Origin: Burkholderiales bacterium
GTDB taxonomy: Bacteria > Pseudomonadota > Gammaproteobacteria > Burkholderiales > SG8-41
Direction of reading: 5' to 3'
Assembly: GCA_019744975.1 (NCBI GenBank)
Contig: JAIETP010000015.1
Location: 1-56,928 of the forward strand
Length of the DNA: 56,928 bases
The translations under genes were made by a program, and so were the position numbers. Positions 44,150 to 54,438 of this stretch are shown here, piece by piece (position 1 is the stretch's first letter; every line of letters begins with the position of its first letter). The notes beneath the pieces were generated by a model, which saw only the letters and a list, made by a program, of their open reading frames with translations, did no database searches and had not been told where the DNA came from.

Positions 44150-44337
44150 GGCAGTAAGGCTTTCGTATGAAAATAAGGAGGGAAAGGCCGGAAGCAGGAA
44201 AGTATGGATGAAACGAATTAGACAAGGTAAGGACGCAATTATAAGATGAACCATCGTACTTCAGTGTCCATGACAGCCGGTCCGTCTGTAAAACACGCAT
44301 ATGAAAGACCGTGACAAATTCATCGGGGAGGGGAACG

Positions 44338-47300
44338 TTGCAGAACAGCGGTGATGCGCGCAACCCCCGATCGCTGACCGGACGCCTGCCCGCGAGCCTG
44401 CACAATCCGCGTTATCTCCTGATGCTGGGTGCATTGTTGCTCGGCGCAGCCATACTGGTCGCAAACGAGGCGGCGATCCACAGGGCCAATACCGCGACCA
44501 CTCAAACCGTGGAGCGGCTTACCGAAACGCTGTCCAGGGCGCTGCGTGACCAGCTGGATGCGCGGCTGACCGCAGACGAGAATCTGGTGCGGCTGATTGC
44601 CGCGGAAGCGCAGCACGAAGGACTGTATGTTGCTGCACAGCGCACCTCAAGGATGGTTGCGGGAAGAAGCGTGAAGTTTGCCGAATTCACGCTGTTTGAT
44701 GCGGACGGCGCCAAAGTCTGGGAAAGCCGGGAGATGGTGATTCCGCCGGAGATCATCTCCGCGCATTTTGCCGTCCACCGGCGGGACGCACCCAGGGTGC
44801 ATATCAGCCCGGCAAGGCAGTCCGGCAATGCCGGAGACTGGACCTTGAATCTGAGTTATCCGGTCAAGGATTCCGGCGACAGGCTGCTGGGTATTACCCT
44901 GGTGACAGCCCATGTTTCCCAATTGCAGCGGATACGCGGCGAGATGGATCTGGGTGCGGACAACGTGGTGTCCCTGCTCGGGAAAGACGGAAAACTTATT
45001 GCAGGCATGAACGGCGAGGGTGTCATTGCCGGCAACGACCTGAGCGGCGATGAGCGGCTCCGGCCGGTATTGCAGCTGACCCGGGGATGCCGGACAGGAA
45101 TGCTGCCCGGCCCGCTGGATGGCATTGAACGCGTCAGCACTTTTTGCGCGATGGACAACCATCCATTGCTGGTCGGGGTTGGTGTCAGTGCCGGTGCGGC
45201 GATGGCCGGCAGCAGCATGACAGCCATGCGCTACCGCATCATCGCCGGACTGCTGATCGGACTGCTTGCCGTCGGCACGTTGGTGCTGCTGGTATTGCTG
45301 GCCCGGCAGCAGGCGACACAAAGCGCGTTGCGCAACAGCGAGTCCCGCTTCAAGGCCCTGAATGCGCTGGGCTCCGACTGGTATTGGGAAGCGGACGCGG
45401 AATACCGGATGACGCAGATTTCCGAGGGTTTTTCCCGGCTGACGGGCAGGTCTGCAGGGGAAATACTGGGTAAATCACGCTGGGAAATCAGCTTCATTAC
45501 ACCCTTGGGATCCGACTGGACGGCCCACAAGGCGGTGGTTGCACGCTCTGCGCCTTTCCGCAGCCTGACCCTGCGCTACATCAGCCCCCAGGGTGTCGTG
45601 ACTTACGGCAGCATCAGCGGTGAACCGTTTTTTGCTGACGACGGGACACTCGCCGGGTACCGGGGCGTGGGCAATGACATTACCGCCGAGGTTGTGCTGG
45701 GGCAGCAATTACGCATGCAGCATGATGTTGCGCGCATCCTGGCCCGGGAAAAAGACCAGGGGCAGGCGATACAGAAAGTGATTGAAACCATTTGCCGGAC
45801 CATGGAGTGGGGCTGGGGCGCGCGCCGGCATATCGACCCTGAAACGCTGACGCTGACTTGTCATGAATACTGGCTGGCACCTGGCATCCGGGCGGATTCG
45901 TTTGTCGAGTTTGCCCGTGCTCCCAGGATGGTCAACATGAATACGGGAACGGTCAGTCTGGCCGTGTCGCGCAACGAAATTGTCTGGCATACGGATTTTA
46001 CGCAGCGGAGCGAACGGCGGCGATATTTCGCCCGGGAGGCCGGATTGCGCGGCGCCGTCGCCGTGCCCATCCGGCGCAGCCGCGATACCGAGGATGCGCT
46101 GGAATTTTTCAGTGTACGCGTCGAGGCGCCTGATCAGGTGATGCTCGACACCCTCGAGGTAATCGGCCGCGAGATCGGCCAGTTCATGGATCGCGCCGAG
46201 GCGCAGCAAACCAGCACGTATCTCGAGCGCGAACGCCGCCACCTGCTGGACATGCTGGAGCTGCAACTGGAACACATGCCGGTGGCCTGCCTGCTGCAGG
46301 ATCAGGATTTCCTCGTGGTGTACTGCAATCCTGCCGCAGAACGCATTTTCGGTTATACCGTCGACGAGTTGCGCGGACGGGATACTGTTTCTCTGATCGT
46401 GCCAGAGTCGCTGCTTCCGCAGGTGCTTGAGCGGCGCGCACGCCTGAAGTCCAAAGACATGAATGTCGCTGGCAACAACGAAAACATCTGCAAGGATGGC
46501 CGCCGCATCATCTGCGAATGGAACAACACGCCGCTGACTGATGAGTCGGGAAATTTTACCGGCGTACTGGCCATTGCCCAGGATGTCACCGAGCGCATGA
46601 AAATGGTCGAGGCGCTGGAGGCGAGCGAAGAGCGTTATCGCCGGATTTTCGCGGCGACGCCGTTGCCGATGTGGGTCACCGAGGTGCACGCCCCGAAGTT
46701 TCTCGCGGTCAACGACGCAGCCATCGAGAAATACGGCTATACGCGCGGGGAGTTCCTGGCGATGAGCGCCCTTGATCTGCAGGTCAAGGAGACCCGCGAG
46801 ATGGTATTGCAGCAACTGCTTGATCGCGACCCGACGCAGCCGGCGCATTTCGAGCGGCGGCATGTCACCAAGAGCGGACAGGTCATCACCGTTGAAATCA
46901 CCGCGCAGCCTTTTCAGTACGGCGGTCAGCCGGCGCGACTGGTGCTGGCCATGGACGTCACTGACCGCAAACGCGGACAGCTTGCGCTGGAGGAAAGCGA
47001 AACACGTTTCCGGGCGGTATTCGAACAGGCTTCGGTGGGCATCGCGATCAGGGATCTGTCCGATCAGCCGCGGTTCCTGCGTGTAAACCGCAAGCTGTGC
47101 GAAATTCTCGGCTACTCGGAAAGCGAGTTGCTGCAGATGACGACAACGCAGCTGACCGCGGATGATGACATGGAGTCAACCAGGGAGATCAACCGGCGGC
47201 TTATGCACGGAAATCTGAAAAGTTATTCCCGCAGAAAACGCTACAAACACAAGGACGGCAGGATTATCTGGGTGAACCTTTCGGTATCGAAACTCGCCAC

Positions 47301-48909
47301 TGAACTTGCTGAAGGCCATACCGGCTATCTGATTTCCGTCATCGAGGACATTTCGGAACAGGTTGCCAGCGAAGTGCGGGTTCTTGAAAGCGAGGCCCGC
47401 TACCGGCAGATTTTCAATCTGACCCCGCTGCCGATGTACCTGCGGCATGAAGGCAGGCTGCATTTTATCGACGTCAATGATGCCTGCCTGGCGATGTACG
47501 GTTATAGCCGTGAGCAGATGTTGTCGATGAATCTGCTCGATATCCAGACTCCGGCCGGCCGCGCGCGTTACCTCGAAGGCATGGAGGAACGGCCGACCGG
47601 CATCGTCGAAAGACTGCAGAAACAGCATATGCGCAGCAATGGCGAGGTGGTTGACGTCGAGATCTATTCCTACCCGACCCTGCTCGCGGGGGAAAAAGTC
47701 CGGCTGGTTCTGCTGCGCGACATGTCCGAGCAGTTGCGCATGGAGCGGCTGTTGCGCGACAACGAAAGCCGGTTGCGGGCCATTGCCGACAATGTGCCGG
47801 CGGTCATTGCGTTTTTCGACGAAAAACAGCAGCTTCATTACTCGAACATTGCGTTCGACCGCTGGTTCGGCCCTGCCAGGCTGGATGTGCTGGACGGTGT
47901 ATTGCGGGTCGAGCAGGACGTGTCGCAATACGGGGAGACACTGGCGCCGCTGCTGACCCGCGCACTGAATGGCGATGAGGTCACCACGGAACGCGTACTC
48001 GAAACCCATGTCGGCCCGCGGGTTGCCTGCTTGACGCTGATTCCGCATGTTGCCGATAACGGCGCGGTGACCGGCGTACACCTGATGGGTTATGACCTGA
48101 CCGATTTTCGCCATGCCGAGGCCGAGGTGCGCCATTTGAACGCGGAGCTTGAACAACGCGTCGAACAGCGCACCCGTGCGCTGGCGGCAGCCAACCGTGA
48201 ACTCGAATCGTTTTCGTACTCGGTATCCCATGATCTGCGTGCGCCGCTGCGCACCATCGACGGCTTCAGCCAGATACTGCTTGACGAGTACGCATCGAAG
48301 CTGGATGCCACCGGCCGCAGTTATCTGGACCGGGTGCGCGCCGGCAGCCAGCGCATGGCGAAACTGATCGATGACCTGCTGGAACTGGCTCGGGTCACCC
48401 GCCGTGATCCGCAGATCCGCGCCTGCGACCTGACGGCACTGGCGCTCGACATCACCGCGGAACTGTCAACAGCAGATCCCGGACGCAAAATCAGCATCAA
48501 GGTGGCGCCGGGCATGGTGGTCGCAGCGGATGCCGGCTTATTGCGCATCGCACTGGATAACCTGCTGCGTAATGCCTGGAAATTTACCAGTACCAGGCCC
48601 GATGCCGTGGTTGAGGTCGGCTGCGTCGAAGCCGCGGACGGCCGCACTTATTTTATCCGTGACAATGGCGTAGGTTTCGACATGACTTACGTCAATAAAC
48701 TGTTCGGCGCCTTTCAGCGTCTGCACAGCGAGTCGGAATTCCAGGGCACGGGTATCGGACTGGCGCTGGTGCAGCGGGTGATCCGGCGCCACGGCGGCCA
48801 GGTCTGGGCCGAAGCCGAACCCGGCCTGGGCGCGACGTTTTACTTCACGCTGCCCCTGCAGCCTGTGTTTGCCGGGGAACCGGTGAATCCAATCAGGGCA
48901 GAAACATAG
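44338..48909 (+). CDS. Giant membrane histidine kinase with GAF and six PAS domains
   Basis: About 1523 residues. Membrane helices at about 26-43 and 300-322 bracket a periplasmic sensor region. Then come PAS1 (about 335-450), a GAF-like domain (about 465-610), five more PAS domains (starting near 645, 770, 895, 1020 and 1145) and a coiled linker. The kinase core is of the bacteriophytochrome type, with the phospho-acceptor H1298 in SVSHDLRAPLR, N-box LDNLLRNAWKF, RDNGVGFD and GTGIGLALV. There is no receiver domain and no adjacent response regulator. GGGGAGGGG precedes the TTG start chosen. A GTG nine codons upstream is the alternative. The signal is unknown. Confidence 0.88.
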   Translation: MQNSGDARNPRSLTGRLPASLHNPRYLLMLGALLLGAAILVANEAAIHRANTATTQTVERLTETLSRALRDQLDARLTADENLVRLIAAEAQHEGLYVAAQRTSRMVAGRSVKFAEFTLFDADGAKVWESREMVIPPEIISAHFAVHRRDAPRVHISPARQSGNAGDWTLNLSYPVKDSGDRLLGITLVTAHVSQLQRIRGEMDLGADNVVSLLGKDGKLIAGMNGEGVIAGNDLSGDERLRPVLQLTRGCRTGMLPGPLDGIERVSTFCAMDNHPLLVGVGVSAGAAMAGSSMTAMRYRIIAGLLIGLLAVGTLVLLVLLARQQATQSALRNSESRFKALNALGSDWYWEADAEYRMTQISEGFSRLTGRSAGEILGKSRWEISFITPLGSDWTAHKAVVARSAPFRSLTLRYISPQGVVTYGSISGEPFFADDGTLAGYRGVGNDITAEVVLGQQLRMQHDVARILAREKDQGQAIQKVIETICRTMEWGWGARRHIDPETLTLTCHEYWLAPGIRADSFVEFARAPRMVNMNTGTVSLAVSRNEIVWHTDFTQRSERRRYFAREAGLRGAVAVPIRRSRDTEDALEFFSVRVEAPDQVMLDTLEVIGREIGQFMDRAEAQQTSTYLERERRHLLDMLELQLEHMPVACLLQDQDFLVVYCNPAAERIFGYTVDELRGRDTVSLIVPESLLPQVLERRARLKSKDMNVAGNNENICKDGRRIICEWNNTPLTDESGNFTGVLAIAQDVTERMKMVEALEASEERYRRIFAATPLPMWVTEVHAPKFLAVNDAAIEKYGYTRGEFLAMSALDLQVKETREMVLQQLLDRDPTQPAHFERRHVTKSGQVITVEITAQPFQYGGQPARLVLAMDVTDRKRGQLALEESETRFRAVFEQASVGIAIRDLSDQPRFLRVNRKLCEILGYSESELLQMTTTQLTADDDMESTREINRRLMHGNLKSYSRRKRYKHKDGRIIWVNLSVSKLATELAEGHTGYLISVIEDISEQVASEVRVLESEARYRQIFNLTPLPMYLRHEGRLHFIDVNDACLAMYGYSREQMLSMNLLDIQTPAGRARYLEGMEERPTGIVERLQKQHMRSNGEVVDVEIYSYPTLLAGEKVRLVLLRDMSEQLRMERLLRDNESRLRAIADNVPAVIAFFDEKQQLHYSNIAFDRWFGPARLDVLDGVLRVEQDVSQYGETLAPLLTRALNGDEVTTERVLETHVGPRVACLTLIPHVADNGAVTGVHLMGYDLTDFRHAEAEVRHLNAELEQRVEQRTRALAAANRELESFSYSVSHDLRAPLRTIDGFSQILLDEYASKLDATGRSYLDRVRAGSQRMAKLIDDLLELARVTRRDPQIRACDLTALALDITAELSTADPGRKISIKVAPGMVVAADAGLLRIALDNLLRNAWKFTSTRPDAVVEVGCVEAADGRTYFIRDNGVGFDMTYVNKLFGAFQRLHSESEFQGTGIGLALVQRVIRRHGGQVWAEAEPGLGATFYFTLPLQPVFAGEPVNPIRAET

Positions 48910-49264
48910 CCGCAACCACGCGCCGGCCTTCGTTCATCAGGATGTTGTAGGTGCGGCAGGCCGCAGGGGTATTCATGGTTTCGAGGCCGATTCCGGCTTC
49001 GATCAGCGGCCGCAGGACTGCCGGTGCAACAAAACGCTGCGTGGCGCCGCTGCCCAGAACGATGATTTCAGGACGTTTTTCCAGCAAAGCCGCCAACGCC
49101 GCTGCGTCCAGCGTGTCGAATTGCAGTACCGGCCACGGTTCCGGGGCCTGTTCGGGGGTAATCACCAGCGGCTGCTCGTAGCGGACAGTGTTCACGGCGA
49201 GGTACCCCGCCCCGTAGCCGGTGATCGCATAGCGGTTTTTGCTGTCTGCCAGATGCAGTTTCAT
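48893..49264 (-). CDS. Mth938-like (DUF498) domain protein
   Basis: A 123-residue small domain with the family features YAITGYGAGYLAVNTVRYEQPLVI, PEIIVLGSGATQRFVAPA, GIGLETMNTPAACRTYNILMNEGRRVVAAM. The mitochondrial homologue (NDUFAF3) helps assemble respiratory complex I, and the role of bacterial single-domain versions is uncertain. The ATG at 49264 has GAGAG close by. Its 3' end overlaps that of the histidine kinase by 17 bases (convergent). Confidence 0.9.
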   Translation of the reverse strand: MKLHLADSKNRYAITGYGAGYLAVNTVRYEQPLVITPEQAPEPWPVLQFDTLDAAALAALLEKRPEIIVLGSGATQRFVAPAVLRPLIEAGIGLETMNTPAACRTYNILMNEGRRVVAAMFLP

Positions 49265-49446
49265 AACTCTCTGATTTGCCGCGAATAATCGGCTTCGATA
49301 CAATCGTGTGTTTTCCGGCCGCAGACAGCCGGTGCGCCGGATTTTTTGGCGTTGCAGCATGGCAACTGACGGTGGATTTTACCCAGATTCAGGATTGATT
49401 GAACTCGATTAACTCGATTCGCAGAGTACCACTCAGAGATTCAGAC

Positions 49447-50634
49447 ATGGAAGAATTTCCGCGCATCAAACGCCTGCCGCCGTATGTGTTCAACGTCACC
49501 GGCGAGCTTAAACTCGCCGCCCGCCGGCGCGGCGAGGACATCATCGATTTCAGCATGGGCAATCCCGATCAGCCCACGCCGCGGCACATCGTCGACAAAT
49601 TGATCGAATCCGTGCAGCGCACCGACACCCACGGTTATTCGGTATCCAAGGGCATTTCGCGTCTGCGCAAGGCGATTTGCAACTGGTACCAGACCCGTTA
49701 TGGCGTGGAACTCGATCCGGATTCCGAGGCCATCGTCACCATCGGCTCCAAGGAAGGCATCGCGCATCTTGCGCTGGCGACCCTGGAGCGGGGCGACATC
49801 GTGCTGGTGCCCAATCCGAGTTATCCGATCCACATCTATGGTCCGGTGATCGCCGGCGCGGACATCCGCCATGTGCCGATGCACGCCGGCGTTGATTTTT
49901 TCGAGGCCCTTCAGCAGTCGATCAAGGACACCTATCCCAAGCCGAAGATGCTGATCGTCAACTTCCCGAGCAACCCGACGACGCAGTGCGTGGACCTGGC
50001 GTTTTTCGAGCGCCTGATCGCGATTGCGAAAGAACATGACATTTATGTGGTGCACGATCTGGCCTATGCCGACATCGTGTTCGACGGTTACAAGGCGCCG
50101 TCCATCCTGCAGGTGCCGGGGGCGCGGGACATCGCAGTCGAGTTTTTCACCATGTCCAAGAGCTACAACATGGCCGGCTGGCGCGTCGGTTTCATGGTCG
50201 GCAACCGGGATCTGGTCAATGCGCTGGCGCGGATGAAGAGTTATCACGACTACGGCACCTTCACGCCGATTCAGGTGGCATCGATCATCGCGCTTGAAGG
50301 TCCGCAGGATTGCGTGGAAAACGTGCGTCAGATCTATCAGGGCCGCCGCGACGTGTTGTGGTCGGGCATGAATGCCATGGGTTGGGAAGTGCCCAAACCG
50401 CAGGCGACGATGTATATCTGGGCGCCGATCCCGGAGCCGTACAAAAAGATGGGCTCGCTGGAGTTCTCGAAAAAGCTGCTGGCAGAGGGCAAGGTGGCTG
50501 TGGCGCCGGGCACCGGCTTCGGTCATTACGGTGACGACTTTGTGCGCTTCGCGTTGATTGAAAATGAAGCGCGGACCCGACAGGCGATACGCACGATTAA
50601 AGAAATGTTCCGCAAGGACGGATTGGTGAAGTAG
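49447..50634 (+). CDS. alaC: Alanine-synthesising aminotransferase AlaC
   Basis: A 395-residue PLP-dependent class I/II aminotransferase very like E. coli AlaC (YfdZ): it shares [50 protein letters not shown]-type segments and the PLP lysine in [17 protein letters not shown]. It makes alanine from pyruvate and glutamate. The ATG at 49447 is preferred. A TTG at 49399 behind AGGA would add 16 residues. hom and thrC follow in an arrangement common in betaproteobacteria. Confidence 0.94.
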   Translation: MEEFPRIKRLPPYVFNVTGELKLAARRRGEDIIDFSMGNPDQPTPRHIVDKLIESVQRTDTHGYSVSKGISRLRKAICNWYQTRYGVELDPDSEAIVTIGSKEGIAHLALATLERGDIVLVPNPSYPIHIYGPVIAGADIRHVPMHAGVDFFEALQQSIKDTYPKPKMLIVNFPSNPTTQCVDLAFFERLIAIAKEHDIYVVHDLAYADIVFDGYKAPSILQVPGARDIAVEFFTMSKSYNMAGWRVGFMVGNRDLVNALARMKSYHDYGTFTPIQVASIIALEGPQDCVENVRQIYQGRRDVLWSGMNAMGWEVPKPQATMYIWAPIPEPYKKMGSLEFSKKLLAEGKVAVAPGTGFGHYGDDFVRFALIENEARTRQAIRTIKEMFRKDGLVK

Positions 50635-50676
50635 CGGGAAAAGCAAGGTAAACCCGGTAACAGGAAACAGGAAAAA

Positions 50677-51984
50677 ATGAAACCGATCAATGTGGGATTG
50701 CTGGGCACCGGTACTGTCGGTGGCGGCACGTTCAAGGTGCTTCAGCGCAACAGCGAGGAAATTTCGCGCCGCGCGGGCTGCACCATCCGCATCGCCGTGG
50801 TCGCCGACAAGGACGTCGTGCGCGCCAAGGCGGTGGCGGGCGATGCGGCGCGGGTGACCGGGGATGCGTTTGAGGTGGTGAATGATCCGCAGGTGGATGT
50901 GGTCGTCGAACTGATCGGCGGTTACACCATCGCCAAGGAATTGATGCTGAAGGCGATTGCCAACGGCAAACACGTGGTCACCGCGAACAAGGCGCTGCTG
51001 GCGATACACGGCAACGAGATTTTTTCGGCCGCCCGCAAGCAGGGCGTGATGGTGGCCTTCGAGGCCGCCGTCGGCGGCGGTATTCCGATCATCAAGTCGC
51101 TGCGCGAAGGGTTGTCCGCCAACCGCATCGAATGGATCGCCGGCATCATCAATGGCACCAGCAATTTCATCCTGTCGGAAATGCGCGCCAAGGGCGCGGC
51201 GTTTGCCGACGTGCTGAAAGAAGCCCAGAATAAGGGGTACGCCGAGGCGGATCCGACCTTCGACATCGAGGGTGTCGATGCCGCGCACAAGCTGGCGATC
51301 ATGGCGGCAATCGGCTTTGGTATCCCGGTGCAGTTCGACAAGGCCTATGTTGAAGGCATCTCGAAGCTGGCGCAGCAGGACATTCGTTACGCCGAAGAGT
51401 TGGGCTACCGCATCAAGCTGCTGGGCATCGCCAAACGCAAAGCAGCCGGCTTCGAACTGCGCGTGCATCCGACGTTGATCCCGGCCCGGCAGCTGATCGC
51501 CAATGTCGAAGGCGTGATGAATGCGATCCTGGTCAAGGGCGACGCCGTCGGCCAGACCATGTATTACGGCGCGGGGGCGGGTGCCGAGCCGACCGCGTCG
51601 GCGGTGGTGGCCGACCTGGTCGATGTCGCGCGCGCGCTGACCGCGGATCCAGAACACCGGGTGCCGCATCTGGCGTTCCAGCATGATCAATTGTCGAATG
51701 TACCGATCCTGCCGATGGGCGAGGTCGAGACTTCGTATTACCTGCGGCTGCGGGTTGCGGACAAAGCCGGTGTGCTGGCCGACATCACGCGCATCCTGGC
51801 GGACCAGGCGATTTCAATCGAAGCGCTGGTGCAGAAGCCACATGATGGCGAGGAATACGTTGACATCATTCTGCTCACGCACCTGACGCGGGAAAAGAAA
51901 ATCGATGCCGCGATCCGCAGCATCGAGGCGCTGCCGGTGGTGTCCGGGAAAATCACCCGCATCCGCATGGAAGCCCTGCAATGA
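50677..51984 (+). CDS. hom: Homoserine dehydrogenase
   Basis: A 435-residue enzyme that reduces aspartate semialdehyde to homoserine. It has the N-terminal Rossmann motif LLGTGTVGGGTF, the conserved NALLAIHG/ TANKALLA region, GGGIPIIKSLREGL, GIINGTSNFIL and EADPTFDIEGVDAAHK, and a C-terminal ACT domain (about 350-430) that may bind threonine for feedback. It overlaps thrC by four bases (ATGA). Confidence 0.96.
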   Translation: MKPINVGLLGTGTVGGGTFKVLQRNSEEISRRAGCTIRIAVVADKDVVRAKAVAGDAARVTGDAFEVVNDPQVDVVVELIGGYTIAKELMLKAIANGKHVVTANKALLAIHGNEIFSAARKQGVMVAFEAAVGGGIPIIKSLREGLSANRIEWIAGIINGTSNFILSEMRAKGAAFADVLKEAQNKGYAEADPTFDIEGVDAAHKLAIMAAIGFGIPVQFDKAYVEGISKLAQQDIRYAEELGYRIKLLGIAKRKAAGFELRVHPTLIPARQLIANVEGVMNAILVKGDAVGQTMYYGAGAGAEPTASAVVADLVDVARALTADPEHRVPHLAFQHDQLSNVPILPMGEVETSYYLRLRVADKAGVLADITRILADQAISIEALVQKPHDGEEYVDIILLTHLTREKKIDAAIRSIEALPVVSGKITRIRMEALQ

Positions 51985-53426
51985 GCGCTGTGCCGAAAAC
52001 CGCTGCCGGCGGTGCCGTGCGTTATGTCAGCACCCGTGGCCGCATGTCTGGCGCGCGTTTCTGCGATGTGCTGCTGGGCGGCCTCGCGCCTGATGGCGGA
52101 TTGGTGGTACCGCAATCCTATCCTCGGCTGGATGCCAGGGAATTGGCTGCGCTGCGACCGCTGTCCTACCCGGACCTGGCTCTGGCCATCATCAGCCGGT
52201 TTGTCGATGACATCCCGCAGGACGATCTGCGGGCGCTGGTGCGCCGCGCCTATCGCAGCGAAACCTTCGGTTCGGCGGACATCACACCGCTGCAGACACT
52301 GGAGCCGGGCCTGCATCTGCTGAAGTTGTCCAACGGTCCGACGCTGGCATTCAAGGACGTGGCGATGCAGTTGCTCGGCGAACTGTTCGAATATGTGCTG
52401 AAGCGCGAAGGCAAGACACTGAACATCCTCGGCGCGACTTCGGGCGACACCGGCTCCGCGGCCGAGTACGCGATGCGCGGCCGCCAGGGCATCCGGGTTT
52501 TCATGCTGTCGCCGCACGGCAAGATGAGCCCGTTCCAGCGGGCGCAGATGTATTCTCTGCAGGACGCCAACATTTTCAACATCGCGATCCGCGGCGTGTT
52601 CGACGACTGCCAGGACATCGTCAAGGCAGTCAGCGGCGATGCTGCTTTCAAGAACGCGCATCGCATCGGCGCGGTGAATTCGATCAACTGGGCCCGGGTC
52701 GTGGCGCAGGTGGTGTATTACTTCAAAGGCTACTTTGCCGCGACCAAGAGCAACGACGAGCAGGTGTCGTTTGCGGTGCCCTCGGGAAATTTCGGCAATA
52801 TCTTTGCCGGCCATATCGCGCGCATGATGGGCCTGCCGATCAAACACCTGATCCTCGCATCGAATGAAAACGACGTGCTCGACGAGTTTTTCCGCTCGGG
52901 GCGTTACCGGGTGCGCTCGGGACGGGAAACGGCGCAGACTTCCAGCCCGTCGATGGATATTTCCAAGGCCTCGAATTTTGAACGCTTTGTGTTTGACCTG
53001 GTGGAGCGCGACCCGGCGATGGTGGCGCGTTTGTGGCGCGAGGTCGAGGATGCCGGCGGTTTCAATCTGGGTGAAACAACGTACTGGCGGCAGATTGCAA
53101 AATACGGATTCATTTCCGGTCGCAGCACCCACGCTGATCGGGTGGCGACGATCCGCCGCATCAGTGAACAATATGGCGTGATCATCGATCCGCATACGGC
53201 GGATGGCGTCAATGTCGGATTGCGGCAGCGCGAGGCCGGGGTACCGCTGATTTGCCTGGAAACGGCCTTGCCGGCGAAATTCGCCGAGACCATCCGTGAA
53301 GCGCTGGGCCGCGACCCCGCAGTACCGCCGGGTTACGAAGGGCTTGAGAACCGTCTGCAGCGGGTGGCGGTCATGGATCCCGATGTGGAGGCCGTCAAAA
53401 CCTTCATTGCCCGACGCACTAAATAA
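51981..53426 (+). CDS. thrC: Threonine synthase
   Basis: A 481-residue PLP enzyme converting O-phosphohomoserine to threonine. The PLP lysine lies in LAFKDVAMQLLGELF, and ATSGDTGSAAEYAMRGR, SGNFGNIFAGHIARMMGLP, DISKASNFERFVFDL match the long, fungal/proteobacterial class of the enzyme. Its stop is followed at once by an AT-rich palindrome. Upstream hom is translationally coupled. Confidence 0.96.
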   Translation: MSAVPKTAAGGAVRYVSTRGRMSGARFCDVLLGGLAPDGGLVVPQSYPRLDARELAALRPLSYPDLALAIISRFVDDIPQDDLRALVRRAYRSETFGSADITPLQTLEPGLHLLKLSNGPTLAFKDVAMQLLGELFEYVLKREGKTLNILGATSGDTGSAAEYAMRGRQGIRVFMLSPHGKMSPFQRAQMYSLQDANIFNIAIRGVFDDCQDIVKAVSGDAAFKNAHRIGAVNSINWARVVAQVVYYFKGYFAATKSNDEQVSFAVPSGNFGNIFAGHIARMMGLPIKHLILASNENDVLDEFFRSGRYRVRSGRETAQTSSPSMDISKASNFERFVFDLVERDPAMVARLWREVEDAGGFNLGETTYWRQIAKYGFISGRSTHADRVATIRRISEQYGVIIDPHTADGVNVGLRQREAGVPLICLETALPAKFAETIREALGRDPAVPPGYEGLENRLQRVAVMDPDVEAVKTFIARRTK

Positions 53427-53428
53427 AT

Positions 53429-53450
53429 ATTGTTTAAAAACAATAACTTA
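53429..53450 (+). repeat. AT palindrome with a diverged AT-element tail (copy G)
   Basis: ATTGTTT-AA-AAACAAT (53429-53444) is a perfect palindrome directly after the thrC stop. Together with the following AACTTA it partly resembles the core of the dispersed AT element and points the same way as thrC. It lies in the convergent gap with nadC. Confidence 0.5.
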
Positions 53451-53483
53451 TAGTGAAATTCAGAGTGGTTTTCTGAGCGGGCC

Positions 53484-54320
53484 CTAGTACCCCGGCGCAA
53501 ACCGTAACGACAGATCAACGGCGGCAATATCCTTGGTCAGCGCGCCGATCGAAATCCGGTCGACGCCGGTTTCGGCAATCGCGCGCACGTTGTCGAGCGT
53601 GATCCCGCCTGAAGCTTCAAGCTCCGCGCGGCCCGCGGTCCAGCTCACTGCGGCACGCATGTCCTCCAGCGACATATTGTCGAGCAGCACCATGGTTGCG
53701 CCCGCGGTGACCGCTTCGTGCAGCTGTGCCGGTGTTTCGACTTCGATTTGCACCCAGGCTGCGCGTTTGTCCCGCTTCGCCGCCGCCAGCGCGGGGATTA
53801 TGCCGCCGGCCGCTGCAATGTGATTTTCCTTGATCAGGATGGCGTCCCACAAACCCATGCGGTGATTGCGGCCACCACCAACCGTGACCGCGTATTTTTG
53901 CGCAACACGCAGGCCGGGCAGGGTTTTCCGCGTGTCGAGAATGGCGGCGCGGGTGCCGGCAACACGGTCCACGTAGCGCCGGGTGGTGGTCGCCACGGCA
54001 GACAGCAATTGCAGGAAATTCAGCGCGCTGCGTTCCGCCGTCAACAGTGCGCGCGATGAGCCCGTGATGTCGCAGATGCGTGTGCCTGCGGCCACACGAT
54101 CGCCGTCCTGCGCCAGCCAGTATAGGCGGGCGGCGGGATCCAGGCGCTGCACACAGGCCGCGAACCAGGCAGTGCCGCAAAGTACTGCATCCTCACGGCA
54201 GAGCACATGGGCCCGCGCATCGGCCACATCGGGCGCCAGCTCTGCGGTGAGGTCACCCGAAGCGACATCCTCCGTCAATGCAGCGGTCACATTCCGTTCG
54301 ATTTCGGCGGCCAGACTCAT
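53484..54320 (-). CDS. nadC: Nicotinate-nucleotide pyrophosphorylase (quinolinate phosphoribosyltransferase) NadC
   Basis: A 278-residue enzyme making nicotinate mononucleotide from quinolinate and PRPP in NAD synthesis. Motifs are EDVASGDLTAEL, AERSALNFLQLLSAVAT, LDTRKTLPGLRVAQKYAV, GGGRNHRMGLWDAILIKENH, EVETPAQLHEAV and EASGGITLDNVRA. The ATG at 54320 is preferred over an in-frame TTG 30 bases upstream. The gene stands alone. Confidence 0.96.
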   Translation of the reverse strand: MSLAAEIERNVTAALTEDVASGDLTAELAPDVADARAHVLCREDAVLCGTAWFAACVQRLDPAARLYWLAQDGDRVAAGTRICDITGSSRALLTAERSALNFLQLLSAVATTTRRYVDRVAGTRAAILDTRKTLPGLRVAQKYAVTVGGGRNHRMGLWDAILIKENHIAAAGGIIPALAAAKRDKRAAWVQIEVETPAQLHEAVTAGATMVLLDNMSLEDMRAAVSWTAGRAELEASGGITLDNVRAIAETGVDRISIGALTKDIAAVDLSLRFAPGY

Positions 54321-54438
54321 CAAGGGGGAGCGCTTTGCGATTGTCGGCAAACTGATATAGTGGGGCAGGAATTTTAACCGAGTACCCGGTTAACCGAGTA
54401 TTCAGCCACGCAATATGCGGGCAGCAGGGGGAGTGCAC

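Noticed and set aside
44301-44354. 17-codon ORF (ATG at 44301) upstream of the histidine kinase
   Set aside because: Overlaps the kinase start region in another frame with no ribosome site. The GGGGAGGGG there fits the kinase TTG better.
49441-51690. 749-aa open frame on the minus strand
   Set aside because: Exact antisense of alaC and hom. It exists because GC-rich codons leave few stops on the opposite strand.
51738-53195. 485-aa open frame antisense to thrC
   Set aside because: Shadow of a highly conserved gene. Composition is biased toward His and Arg.
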